Notes under the pieces: model-generated
Database searches by the model: none
The model's input: only the letters and a program-made list of their open reading frames with translations
What the model was told of the DNA's origin: nothing
Translations under genes and position numbers: made by a program
Assembly (NCBI GenBank): GCA_002170395.1
Contig: NHEJ01000002.1
Coordinates: 129,844 to 193,843, forward strand
DNA length: 64,000 nt
Reading direction: 5' to 3'
Source: Betaproteobacteria bacterium TMED82
GTDB lineage: Bacteria; Pseudomonadota; Gammaproteobacteria; Burkholderiales; Burkholderiaceae_A
Part shown: piece by piece, positions 50,769-60,430 of the stretch
How the letters are laid out: each line of letters opens with the position of its first letter
Numbering within the stretch: the stretch's first letter is position 1

Positions 50769-52412
50769 GTGAAAGCATCAGATCTATTTATCAAAGCTTT
50801 AGAAAATGAGGGTGTTGAATACATATTTGGCGTTCCAGGAGAAGAAAATCTTGATTTTCTAGAGTCCCTCAGAACCTCAACTAAAATAAAACTCATACTT
50901 ACACGCCATGAACAAGGAGCTGGATTCATGGCTGCTACTTATGGAAGAATCACAGGAAAAGCGGGAGTTTGTCTGGCTACCCTCGGACCAGGGGCAACTA
51001 ATTTTGCCACTCCTGCCGCATACGCACATTTAGGTGGATTTCCCTTAATTATGATTACGGGGCAAAAACCCATCAATAAATCAAAGCAGGGCCAATTTCA
51101 GATTATTGATGTCGTTCAATTATTTGATCCTGTTTGTAAAATGTCAAAACAAATTGTCAGCGGTAATTTAGTGCCGTCCTTAGTCCGAGAGGCATTCAGA
51201 ATCTCGGAGGAGGAAAGACCAGGTGCTGTTTTATTGGAGTTGCCAGAGGATGTAGCCGCAGAAGAAACTGACGCACAGTTAATCCCTCCTCATACAAGAT
51301 TTTATGCAATAGGTTGTGATGAGGTCCTTTTTAAAGCAGCTGAAAAGATTAGGTTGGCGAAGAAACCCCTTATTTTATTGGGCGCCGGGGCTAACAGAAG
51401 AAATATTCGAAAATCTATTACTGAATTTATCAAATTTACGAAGATACCTTTTTTCGTTACTCAGATGGGCAAAGGAGTAGTAGATGAGAGCTTACCTCTG
51501 TTTTTGGGCACTGCTGCACTGTCTGACAAGGATTACCTTCATGATTACATTAAAGCCGCGGATTTAATTATAAACATTGGTCATGATGTTGTAGAGAAGC
51601 CCCCTTTTTTCATGGAGCATGGTGGCTCTGAAGTTATACACATAAACTTTAAATCTGCTAAAGTTGATCAGATTTACTTCCCTCAAATTGAGGTTGTCGG
51701 TCATATTATGCTTTCGCTGGAAAGATTAATTCAAATAATCGAAACTCCCAGTCAATATGATTTAACAGATTTTGAAAAGGTTCGAGACAATGTTTTATCT
51801 GCCATAAATGAAAAAGCAGATAGTGACGATTTCCCATTAAAGCCGCAACGCGTCGTTTCGGAAATACGTAAATTAATGGGTTATCACGACATCATTGCAC
51901 TCGATAATGGTGTTTATAAAATTTGGTTCGCTAGAAATTATCCAGCTTATCAACCCAATAGTATACTTTTAGATAATGCTCTTGCGACCATGGGTGCCGG
52001 ATTGCCGTCGGCAATGATGGCTGCAATGCTATTTGAAAAACGAAAGGTAGTGGCTATTTGTGGAGATGGAGGTTTCATGATGAATAGCCAGGAGATTGAA
52101 ACTGCGGTTCGTTTATCACTAAATTTAGTCGTGATAGTGCTGAATGATAGTTCGTATGGAATGATTCGTTGGAAACAATCAGGAGCCGGCTTTGCTGATT
52201 GGGGTCTAGAATACAAAAATCCAGATTTTATCGCGTACGCAAAATCCTATGGTGCGCATGGTCACAGAATTTCATCTGCAGAAAATCTTTATGAAACGCT
52301 TCAAACTGCTTTCAACGCGGGTGGGGTTCATTTGATTGATGTACCAGTTGACTATTCAGAAAACGTGAAGTACCTAATTACTGATCTAGCTGAGCACAAA
52401 TCTATTATTTAA
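50769..52412 (+). CDS. Thiamine-diphosphate-dependent enzyme, acetolactate synthase large-subunit-like
   Basis: 547 aa; LTRHEQGAGFMAATYGRITGKAGVCLATLGPGATN, GDGGFMMNSQEIETAVRLSLNLVVIVLND ThDP motif. Confidence 0.87.
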   Translation: MKASDLFIKALENEGVEYIFGVPGEENLDFLESLRTSTKIKLILTRHEQGAGFMAATYGRITGKAGVCLATLGPGATNFATPAAYAHLGGFPLIMITGQKPINKSKQGQFQIIDVVQLFDPVCKMSKQIVSGNLVPSLVREAFRISEEERPGAVLLELPEDVAAEETDAQLIPPHTRFYAIGCDEVLFKAAEKIRLAKKPLILLGAGANRRNIRKSITEFIKFTKIPFFVTQMGKGVVDESLPLFLGTAALSDKDYLHDYIKAADLIINIGHDVVEKPPFFMEHGGSEVIHINFKSAKVDQIYFPQIEVVGHIMLSLERLIQIIETPSQYDLTDFEKVRDNVLSAINEKADSDDFPLKPQRVVSEIRKLMGYHDIIALDNGVYKIWFARNYPAYQPNSILLDNALATMGAGLPSAMMAAMLFEKRKVVAICGDGGFMMNSQEIETAVRLSLNLVVIVLNDSSYGMIRWKQSGAGFADWGLEYKNPDFIAYAKSYGAHGHRISSAENLYETLQTAFNAGGVHLIDVPVDYSENVKYLITDLAEHKSII

Positions 52413-52425
52413 AGTAGGGGAAAAT

Positions 52426-53808
52426 ATGAGTAACGTACTCAAGGTTTTAAACCCATATGATCAATCACCGATTGGTGAATTACCTTTAATTGATGAAAGT
52501 AAAGCTTTAAGTTTTCTAAGCGACGCAAATGAACTTCAATCCTACCCAAGAAAATTACTTCCAAAATCTGAAAGGATTAGAATACTGCGAGAAACAGCAA
52601 AAATAATGGAATCCTCTTCTTCAGAACTCGCCTACTTGATTGCCTCTGAGGGTGGTAAACCTCTTATCGACTCGAAGATTGAAGTTGAAAGGGCAATTGA
52701 TGGGGTAAATACCTGTGCAAACGATTTATCTGCCTTGATTGGTAAAGAAATACCGATGGGATTAACTACTGCAGCAGAAAATAGAATTTCGTTCTCGACC
52801 AGAGAACCGATTGGATCGGTTGTTGCTATATCGGCCTTTAACCATCCACTGAATTTAATTGTGCACCAAGTCGCTCCTGCAGTAGCAGTTGGTTGTCCGG
52901 TAATTGTGAAGCCTGCTGATGATACTCCCTTATCTTGCCAAAAGTTCCTTTCTACATTGTACGAAGCAGGATTGCCTGAAAAATGGGCAAGATTTGCTCC
53001 CTGTTCAATACCTGTTGCGCAGAAGCTTGTTACAGATCCATCGACTGCTTTTTTTAGCTTTATTGGGTCTGCGAAGGTTGGGTGGTATCTCAAATCTGTA
53101 TTATCTCCTGGTACTAGATTTGCTCTGGAGCATGGCGGAGCTGCACCGGTAATCGTCGGTAAGACAGCATCAATGGATGATGTAATTCCTAAACTTGTCA
53201 AGGGAGGGTATTATCATTCTGGGCAAGTTTGTGTCTCTGTTCAACGAGTCTTTGTTGTGGGTGATGCAAAGGAACTTGCAGAAAAAATTTCTATTTCAGC
53301 AAAAGAACTTAAAGTCGGGAATGCTGTTGACGAGTCAACTGAGTGCGGGCCGCTCATTAGAGTAAAAGAGGTGGAAAGAGTAGACCATTGGGTGAAAGAA
53401 GCAGAAGAAGGTGGCGGGCAAGTTATTTGTGGAGGAAAAAGAATATCAGAGAGTACTTATTCCCCGACAGTTATCCTAAATCCCCCTCATGATTCGAAAG
53501 TATCTAGGTTAGAGATTTTTGGACCAGTTATTTGTGTTTACAGTTGCGAGTCAATTGAAGAAGCTTTGTCGAGAGCAAATAGCTTAGAATATGCGTTTCA
53601 GGCAGCAGTTTTTTCAAATGATTTTGCTGAAATAATGACTGTTTTCAACGGAGTTGATGCAACAGCTGTCATGATTAATGATCATACAGCTTTTAGAGTT
53701 GATTGGATGCCTTTTGCGGGACGTAAACAGTCGGGATATGGAACCGGAGGAATCGGTTACACGATGGAAGACATGACCCAATTGAAAATGGGCGTTATTA
53801 ATTATTGA
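52426..53808 (+). CDS. Aldehyde dehydrogenase family protein
   Basis: 460 aa; ALEHGGAAPVIV, GGYYHSGQVCVSVQRVFV catalytic Cys, LEIFGPVICVY, PFAGRKQSGYGTGGI. Confidence 0.88.
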   Translation: MSNVLKVLNPYDQSPIGELPLIDESKALSFLSDANELQSYPRKLLPKSERIRILRETAKIMESSSSELAYLIASEGGKPLIDSKIEVERAIDGVNTCANDLSALIGKEIPMGLTTAAENRISFSTREPIGSVVAISAFNHPLNLIVHQVAPAVAVGCPVIVKPADDTPLSCQKFLSTLYEAGLPEKWARFAPCSIPVAQKLVTDPSTAFFSFIGSAKVGWYLKSVLSPGTRFALEHGGAAPVIVGKTASMDDVIPKLVKGGYYHSGQVCVSVQRVFVVGDAKELAEKISISAKELKVGNAVDESTECGPLIRVKEVERVDHWVKEAEEGGGQVICGGKRISESTYSPTVILNPPHDSKVSRLEIFGPVICVYSCESIEEALSRANSLEYAFQAAVFSNDFAEIMTVFNGVDATAVMINDHTAFRVDWMPFAGRKQSGYGTGGIGYTMEDMTQLKMGVINY

Positions 53809-54638
53809 AACACTTTTGTAACTTTCTCGCTGAAGGCCCAAAGTTGTTCAGCTAATTTTTCATCTTGTGCTAGTTTATTTGGCTCCGAAACCCTAGATTG
53901 TTCAAAATATTTTCCACCTTCCTGAGGCTTTGCCTCAAACAAGCAATGCCTTATTGTCGCAATACTTTCCTCCGGAGTTAATAGGCCCCTAAGCTTAAGT
54001 ATTGGCCGCAAAAAAAACGGTAGCTGTCTCCAGATTTGAGTATCTACTACTCCTGGGTGGAGGCAAAAAGCATGAGAATTATTAACTTTTAACACTAAGT
54101 TCAACTTCTTAGTAAAAAGAATATTCGCTAATTTTGATACGGCATATTCTTCAATGCCCGTGAAGCTCAGGGTATGCTTTTGTAAATTATCCCATTTGAT
54201 ACTCTTGACATTATGATGCGCCCGACTCGAAATATTTACTACCCTGGAGTTTTCAGCCTGGATCAACTTGTAGATAAGTAATTTAGTCAGTAAAAAATGT
54301 CCCAAATGGTTTATACCAAAAGCGGCCTCAAATCCATCGTCTGTTTTACCTCTTATACCAGCTACACCTGCATTATTAATTAAAAAATTTAAAGGTATAT
54401 TTTTTAACAAAAATTTATCCGCGCAATCTTTTACAGACCGTAACTTACTTAAATCTAGTTCTAGCCACTCTGCCAAAATTCGATCGTGAGACTTGTTAAT
54501 AAAATCAATAACGGGTTTTGTTCTTTCAAATGACTTGCAGGCTAGAAAAACCTTAATATTTTTTTTTGCCAGCTCTATGGCTGTAGCCCTACCGATACCG
54601 GTGTTAGCGCCAGTTATCAATGCTATTTTTTTTTCCAT
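53802..54638 (-). CDS. Short-chain dehydrogenase/reductase (retinol dehydrogenase-like)
   Basis: LITGANTGIGRATAIELAKK, NNAGVAG, EEYAVSKLANILF (YxxxK). Confidence 0.87.
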   Translation of the reverse strand: MEKKIALITGANTGIGRATAIELAKKNIKVFLACKSFERTKPVIDFINKSHDRILAEWLELDLSKLRSVKDCADKFLLKNIPLNFLINNAGVAGIRGKTDDGFEAAFGINHLGHFLLTKLLIYKLIQAENSRVVNISSRAHHNVKSIKWDNLQKHTLSFTGIEEYAVSKLANILFTKKLNLVLKVNNSHAFCLHPGVVDTQIWRQLPFFLRPILKLRGLLTPEESIATIRHCLFEAKPQEGGKYFEQSRVSEPNKLAQDEKLAEQLWAFSEKVTKVFQ

Positions 54639-55031
54639 AGTCCACTATATTCAAATGAAAAGGTAACTTAATTAAGAGTTAGCGAAAACTTCAAAGGTAT
54701 ATAATTTTCGTTTGGTTAGGAATCGCATTTCTGCTGGAAGTTTTTGCTACTTTAGCATTCTAAGCTTTCTAGCGGGTTCACAAAATTAATTTCTTCTATA
54801 ATTATGTTCCTAGAGTTATTACATTACATTTATAACTCTTTCAAAAGTTTTATAAATTCTGCCAGAAACATAAGTTATGTCATCTAGTCCGGTTTAGTAA
54901 TCTCCCTAATTCGTTTAGCTAGTTGTATTTGATTTTGACAAAGCCATGCATATCTGAATTTATTGAAATATTTTTTTTAACCTGAGTTATTATCCTCAAT
55001 AATATATATGCAAAATGAAAAATTATTCTAG

Positions 55032-55697
55032 CTACGCTGATGCATCATCAGCACCAGATTCAACCTTTAACTGCCATTCTTCTGCAGTGATTAATCCAGC
55101 CTCGCTTGCTAACCTTTGATCCCCAGCAGACAAAACATCTTGGATACCGTCAATTCTTTTCCAGGTAGCTAAGGGGAATTTTCCAGCTGCATCTGGTACG
55201 TTTTTCGATTGCCTAACTTTCTGATACTTGTGAATATACCTAGGGCAATTTTGCCAAAATTCTGAAAGGGCCACTGTAACTACCATTTCAGAACCTGGAA
55301 ATAAATCTGTATATTTGCTTTCTTTATTCAACTGCGCCTTACCTTGTACTCTGATTCTATGCGGTTTTTCGAAGGACATAAATAAAAGTCCAACTTCTGA
55401 GTTTTCCTGAATGTTACCAGCTGAGTAGTACATTCCGTTGCCATTATATATGGGAAAAATTAGCGTTTTAGAATCTGTGATTCTTACAAATCCTACGTCT
55501 CCACCTTTGTAAGATACAGTAGGCCTACCTCGACTATCAACAGTGCTTAAAAAGAAAAAATCTAAGTTTTCTATAAACTGTTTTGCCTCTTTGGAAAATT
55601 CTGCAAGACAAACAAAGGCCTCAACCCTATCAGCTAATTTTCTCGTTCCGAATTCATCTTGAAGTGCTCTATGAGATTCTTGGTAAAGTCGGCTCAT
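55032..55697 (-). CDS. Pyridoxamine-5'-phosphate oxidase-like FMN-binding protein
   Basis: FFLSTVDSRGRPTVSYKGGDVGFVRI...NGMYYSAGNIQENSEVGLLFMSFEKPHRIRVQGKA. Start set at internal MSRLYQESHRAL rather than 55730. Confidence 0.8.
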   Translation of the reverse strand: MSRLYQESHRALQDEFGTRKLADRVEAFVCLAEFSKEAKQFIENLDFFFLSTVDSRGRPTVSYKGGDVGFVRITDSKTLIFPIYNGNGMYYSAGNIQENSEVGLLFMSFEKPHRIRVQGKAQLNKESKYTDLFPGSEMVVTVALSEFWQNCPRYIHKYQKVRQSKNVPDAAGKFPLATWKRIDGIQDVLSAGDQRLASEAGLITAEEWQLKVESGADDASA

Positions 55698-55794
55698 GAA
55701 TTTCTCCTTAAATAGATGTTTATATAACATACTACGTAAGTTATTATCGGAACAAGTGCTGGTTCCATTTAATGTCTCCGAGGTTTACAAATTC

Positions 55795-57081
55795 ATGCTG
55801 ATTAAAGAACTGATTACTCAAGTTGCAAGATTATTTCTAGCACTCGTTCTTGGAAACTTAATCGGCCTTGCAACTTTTGCTTTTTACTCTACAGTCTTTT
55901 TCGCATTGAATACCTGGAAACTTGAAGTTCCGGGAGACTTCGTTAATCTGTCCGATGTTAGTTATAGCCCAGTTTTAGCGGTTTTCATGTTCGGCGGTAG
56001 TATAATTGCGGGTTTTATCTTTAATCTACTTGAAGGTCCAAGATCTCATGGTCCGGCTGACTTAATGGTTTGTATCCAAAAAGGTGAGTTGCCAAATTTA
56101 AAAGGAGGATTCATTACATCACTTTTAACCATAATTAGTGTTTCTAGTGGGTCCTCCGTGGGTATGTTTGGTCCAATTATTCATTATGGTGGTTGCATTG
56201 CAGCATGCCTTGAAAAGATATTCAAATTATTATCAAGAGGAGTAGTGTTAGCTGCAGGAGGAGCAGCAGGTATTGCTGCACTTTTTTCAGCTCCTATAGC
56301 GGCCAGTATTTTTGCTCATGAAATGTTGTTACGAAGATTTAGAGCAAATGAGTCTCTTCCAGTAGTGATGGCTGCTCTTGGTGGATATTTTGCTGCGGTA
56401 ATGTTATTAGGCGAAGATCGCAGATTTCTATCAATAATTGGTGACCCACCACCTCTTGAGCCTTTATCACTATTTTATGCAATTCTTGTAGGTATCCTGA
56501 GTGGTCTTTTGTCAAGCTTATACGTTTTTTTGATCGGCTCAGGCCCTAAATGGGTAAAAAAAACAAAAATATCACCAATTTTTCGCCCAATAATTCCAGC
56601 TACGATTTTATATGCAATCTCTCCTTTTTTTCCGCACCTAATAGGGCCAGGCATGCCAGCAGTAAATATGGCTTTAGCAGGCGAAATCACTTTACTGCTT
56701 TTAATAGTTTTAGCTTTCCTCAAAATTGCCGCTACGGCAATGTGTAGATCATTTGGTTTCCATGGAGGAATTCTCTTGCCTGCTTGTTTTTTTGGAGCCA
56801 TGCTTGGTAGTACTTTTGATATTTTAGTAGGAGATGGTAATCACCTATATGCAATTTTGGGTGCGGCGGCATGTACAGGTTCAGCGATTGGAGCTCCTAT
56901 TGCAGCTGTTGTTATTTTATTCGAGATGAGTGGGGACTATCGCTTTATAATCTTAGCCTTAGTAAGTGTCTCATTATCATGCCAAATAAGCCGGACATTA
57001 GTCGGAAGGTCGACTTGGGATTATGGTCTAAAAATGAGAGGGATCAGTCTCGAGGAAGATACAAAACAATATAAATCTTAA
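55795..57081 (+). CDS. ClC-family chloride channel/transporter homologue with altered selectivity-filter motifs
   Basis: GSSVGMFGPIIHYGGCIA (GREGP position), AAGIAALFSAPIAASIFAHEMLLRRF, FGFHGGILLPACFFGAMLG. Start probably at MLIKELI (55795) rather than 55696. Confidence 0.85.
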   Translation: MLIKELITQVARLFLALVLGNLIGLATFAFYSTVFFALNTWKLEVPGDFVNLSDVSYSPVLAVFMFGGSIIAGFIFNLLEGPRSHGPADLMVCIQKGELPNLKGGFITSLLTIISVSSGSSVGMFGPIIHYGGCIAACLEKIFKLLSRGVVLAAGGAAGIAALFSAPIAASIFAHEMLLRRFRANESLPVVMAALGGYFAAVMLLGEDRRFLSIIGDPPPLEPLSLFYAILVGILSGLLSSLYVFLIGSGPKWVKKTKISPIFRPIIPATILYAISPFFPHLIGPGMPAVNMALAGEITLLLLIVLAFLKIAATAMCRSFGFHGGILLPACFFGAMLGSTFDILVGDGNHLYAILGAAACTGSAIGAPIAAVVILFEMSGDYRFIILALVSVSLSCQISRTLVGRSTWDYGLKMRGISLEEDTKQYKS

Positions 57082-57345
57082 CCAGATTTTTAGCCGCCCC
57101 TCTTCTCTGCAATTAGTATCTAAAAAATTATTGATTACATTAGAGGGACAAAAAGGCAGCGAAACTGGAACAAATCTTCCTGAACGAATAGGTCCAGGTG
57201 GGCTAGATCAGTCAAGCTCTGGGATCATCTAACAATGAGATGTTCACGCCAACAAGACGATTTTCATGCCCAATATTGTAAGCATTGGTTCAAAAAATTA
57301 TGCCCATTCCCGCTGCTTTGACTATGTTAGCAACAACTGACGAAA

Positions 57346-58284
57346 TTAAATAGTAGAATCTGCTTGAATCGCAAATTTTGAACTTTCAACCACGATACTA
57401 ATGTATGCAGCTGATAGTAATGGAACGTCAATTTGCTTTTTTTTTGCTTTCTTTAGTAAATCTCCTAGAATTTGCTCATGCTCAGTCCTATTGCCATTTT
57501 TTAGGTCCCTTAGCATTGAAGAGGTAAAATCGGAGCCGGGTTTCATTAATATGCTCAGACTTGTTTTTTGGGGTCTTGCTTCAACGTCAAATCCTTCAGC
57601 GTTCGCAACATTTATGCACTCATCATATATTCTTTTCATTAAATCGCAACCTAATGATGTCTCCGTTATTGCCCCTACAGTGTTTCGAAACAAAATTGTT
57701 GAACCAGCTAAAGCGGCTAAAAATGTCCATTTGTCCCACATAGACTGCATGATATCTGAAGACTTTATAACTTTAAATGTAGAGGTTTTACAGAGTTTCG
57801 TAAATCTCTCGACCACTGATTCTGTATGAGAAGAAAGGGCGCCAATAGTCAAAATTTCTATCGGGTTTAATTGCTTAACTTTTCCTTCCTGAGTTAATAC
57901 TGTCGCCACATGGGCAGCCCCACCTAGAAGTCTATGCTTACCAAAGACTTTCGCTATCATCTGTAGATGTGCTAGACCGTTGAGTAAAGGTAAAATTGGC
58001 GGTTCATTTTTTACGCTATTAGAAATTGCATCAAACGCATTAACTAAGTCATAAGACTTACATGTCAAAATAATAAGGTCAAAGTTTTGGCCATCATCGT
58101 GTTCTGTAATCAGTTTCGGCGCAATCATTACATTGCCGCTGGGGCTCAGCACAGACAAACCATGCTTTTTTAACTGACAAGCACGAGAAACCCTCACGAA
58201 AAAAGTTACATCAAGACCAGCTTGAACCATTCGGGTGCCAAAATATCCACCAACAGCACCAGCTCCAAAAACAAGTAATTTCAT
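57346..58284 (-). CDS. 2-dehydropantoate 2-reductase (PanE/ApbA) family
   Basis: LLVFGAGAVGGYFGTRMVQAGLDVTFFVR; LILTCKSYDLVNAF; K/E catalytic region. Confidence 0.85.
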   Translation of the reverse strand: MKLLVFGAGAVGGYFGTRMVQAGLDVTFFVRVSRACQLKKHGLSVLSPSGNVMIAPKLITEHDDGQNFDLIILTCKSYDLVNAFDAISNSVKNEPPILPLLNGLAHLQMIAKVFGKHRLLGGAAHVATVLTQEGKVKQLNPIEILTIGALSSHTESVVERFTKLCKTSTFKVIKSSDIMQSMWDKWTFLAALAGSTILFRNTVGAITETSLGCDLMKRIYDECINVANAEGFDVEARPQKTSLSILMKPGSDFTSSMLRDLKNGNRTEHEQILGDLLKKAKKKQIDVPLLSAAYISIVVESSKFAIQADSTI

Positions 58285-58301
58285 ACTACAACAATAACAG
58301 C

Positions 58302-58336
58302 AAAAAAAACCCCAGGCTAGATTGACTAGTCTGGGG
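58302..58336 (-). terminator. Rho-independent terminator, minus strand
   Basis: Minus strand CCCCAGACTAG-TCAAT-CTAGCCTGGGG followed by TTTTTTTT. Confidence 0.75.
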
Positions 58337-58604
58337 TAAATTCACCAAAAAAATGGTGAAGGAGACATTCTATAGTATGCGACTTAATTTGATGCATCGC
58401 CATAAAATTTTGTTAAAACCCTAAAAAAAAAGTTCCAAGCCTATTGCTACGTAAAATGTATTAAATTTCATTAAAAAACATTATAATAATATTAAATAAG
58501 GTTAACATACTTCATCTTTAATCTTTTACCGGGGAATGCAAGTCAGCTTCAGTTCTAACATTAAAAATTTTCAGTTAATCTACCTCGGTTCTAATAGATT
58601 TAGC

Positions 58605-60104
58605 CTAAGGTATTAAATATGTATTCTTTTCTAAAAAGTGTTCTGCGGCTGCATAGATGATTGTTTTTCGTTCAGCCTTTAAATTTTTCAACGCTCGAAT
58701 CATAATCGACAACCTTGGATTCCCCTTAAAAAAATCTTGGTTATTTTCAATAAATTTCCAATAAAGCCCATCGATGACGTCGCACCAATCCCCTTTTTTA
58801 TAATCACTCATTTTAAGAATATAATTGGAGCCACAAACATAAGGTTTAGTAGCCATGAGTCCCCCATCGGCGAATGTGGCCATCCCAAAAACGTTTGGAG
58901 TCATAACCCAATCCGATGAATCGACGTACATTTCCATAAACCATTTGTAAATTTCTTTAGGATTAATACCACTAAGATTCATGGTGTTACCAATCACCAT
59001 CAATCTATTAATGTGATGCGTATAGCCATATTTTATTGAGAATTTTATAGCGTCATCCAAGGGTGCAATACCAGTATTTCCTGTATACCAACTATCTTTC
59101 AAAAACCTATAGTTTTTGAAAAAATTTCCTCTCTGCTGCTCTACACCTCTTTCTTGATACACACCTCTAATAAATTCCCTCCAACCAATTATTTGTCTTA
59201 AGAAGCCCTCTAATGAATTCAGTGGGATGGTTGCTTCTAATCCCTCTAATTCATCTATCACCTCTCGCGGAGTCAATAGCCCAATATTCAACAAAGGACT
59301 TATAGCCGAATGAAATATAAAATTATTGTTGTTACTGATAGCATCTTCATAATCTCCAAAATTTACTAGTTTTTCTTTCAAAAATAACTTGAGCCATTTT
59401 TTTGATCCTTCTCTAGTAACCGGAGTCCACCTGTTTTCAACATCGCCAGGGTGATCCTTAAATTCAGTCTTGATAAAAGTTTTTAATTCACGTTCATATT
59501 TTGACTTATCTGGCTTTGGAAGCTCTGGCACTTTTACATTTTTTGGCAGTTTCTTCCTATTTAGCTCATCAAAAGACCACTTTCCGCCAACAGGTTTACC
59601 ATCCTGTAGTAATAAGTTGAACTTTTTCCGCTGCATTTTATAATAAGAACCCATCAGCAAAAAAGTTTTATCTTTGGAAAATGTTTTGTAATCACTTCTC
59701 GTGGACAAAAACATCGGGGAAGGAAGAAACCGCAAGCTGAAACTTTTTTTTGTAGCAAACTCTAAAATTCTTTGCTCAAAGAACTTATCCTCTATTTCGT
59801 AGAAAATTAATTCAGTTGTTGCAGTTTCTTTAATAGCATCTTGAAGCTTCTGCTCGTATTTTCTCTTAAAGGATGCAAGATTGGTTCCTTCGTAAATAAC
59901 TTTATAATTCAATTTTTCTAATTCATCTCTGTACTCCCGCATAGCCAATAAAAACATCAATATTTTTTGTTTATGATGCTTAAAATAAGTGCAAAGCTCA
60001 TAGTCTTCAGCCATAAAAACCCAGTCAAACTGAATATTATTTAAGTAGTCTGGATTAAAAAGCTGGTTACCAAGAATAACTAGTAATTTCTTATTCATAA
60101 GCAA
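58605..60104 (-). CDS. Cryptochrome/photolyase-related protein (DPRP, PF04244-type)
   Basis: 499 aa; EFIRGVYQERG, YGYTHHINRLMVIGNTMNLSGINPKEIYKWFMEMYVDSSDWVMTPNVFGMATFADGGLMATKPYVCGSNYILKMSDYKKGDWCDVIDGLYWKFI. Confidence 0.9.
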   Translation of the reverse strand: MLMNKKLLVILGNQLFNPDYLNNIQFDWVFMAEDYELCTYFKHHKQKILMFLLAMREYRDELEKLNYKVIYEGTNLASFKRKYEQKLQDAIKETATTELIFYEIEDKFFEQRILEFATKKSFSLRFLPSPMFLSTRSDYKTFSKDKTFLLMGSYYKMQRKKFNLLLQDGKPVGGKWSFDELNRKKLPKNVKVPELPKPDKSKYERELKTFIKTEFKDHPGDVENRWTPVTREGSKKWLKLFLKEKLVNFGDYEDAISNNNNFIFHSAISPLLNIGLLTPREVIDELEGLEATIPLNSLEGFLRQIIGWREFIRGVYQERGVEQQRGNFFKNYRFLKDSWYTGNTGIAPLDDAIKFSIKYGYTHHINRLMVIGNTMNLSGINPKEIYKWFMEMYVDSSDWVMTPNVFGMATFADGGLMATKPYVCGSNYILKMSDYKKGDWCDVIDGLYWKFIENNQDFFKGNPRLSIMIRALKNLKAERKTIIYAAAEHFLEKNTYLIP

Positions 60105-60205
60105 ACAAGAACGTTTTTATATGCAGATGGGAACGCAAACATGATGGAAGCCCTTGTTCTTAATCAATTGCAATGATGCGAAAAAATGCCTGACAGATAA
60201 AATAG

Positions 60206-60418
60206 TTAAAGAAGACCTCTCGCACAAAGCTCCATAACAATCTTTTTTTCCTCAGACTCTGGCCTTACCTCCTTAAGCCTACGAGACCTATCTGCCCAAT
60301 CAGCCATACCAGAAAGAACACACTTTTCCATTTGCGTAGGATCAGATTTGGTAGCACAGGCCTCCAAAGCAAGGAGAAAAACACCAACTAGAAAAATTTT
60401 TTTCATTTTTTTAGCCAA
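60206..60418 (-). CDS. Small putative lipoprotein (70 aa)
   Basis: MAKKMKKIFLVGVFLLALEAC lipobox-like signal. Confidence 0.5.
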   Translation of the reverse strand: MAKKMKKIFLVGVFLLALEACATKSDPTQMEKCVLSGMADWADRSRRLKEVRPESEEKKIVMELCARGLL

Positions 60419-60430
60419 TCTTAAATGCTA

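Noticed and set aside
52632-53201. 189-aa minus-strand ORF antisense to aldehyde dehydrogenase
   Set aside because: Overlaps a strongly supported ALDH with catalytic motifs; no recognisable domain.
57082-57231. Open stretch ...LITLEGQKGSETGTNLPERIGPGGLDQSSSGII* downstream of the ClC gene
   Set aside because: Looks faintly coding but has no clear start and no recognisable homology; could be a gene remnant, not supportable.
58377-58424. Short ORF MRLNLMHRHKILLKP after a hairpin and GGAGAC motif, considered as a leader peptide
   Set aside because: No downstream gene on that strand to be regulated; too short to support.
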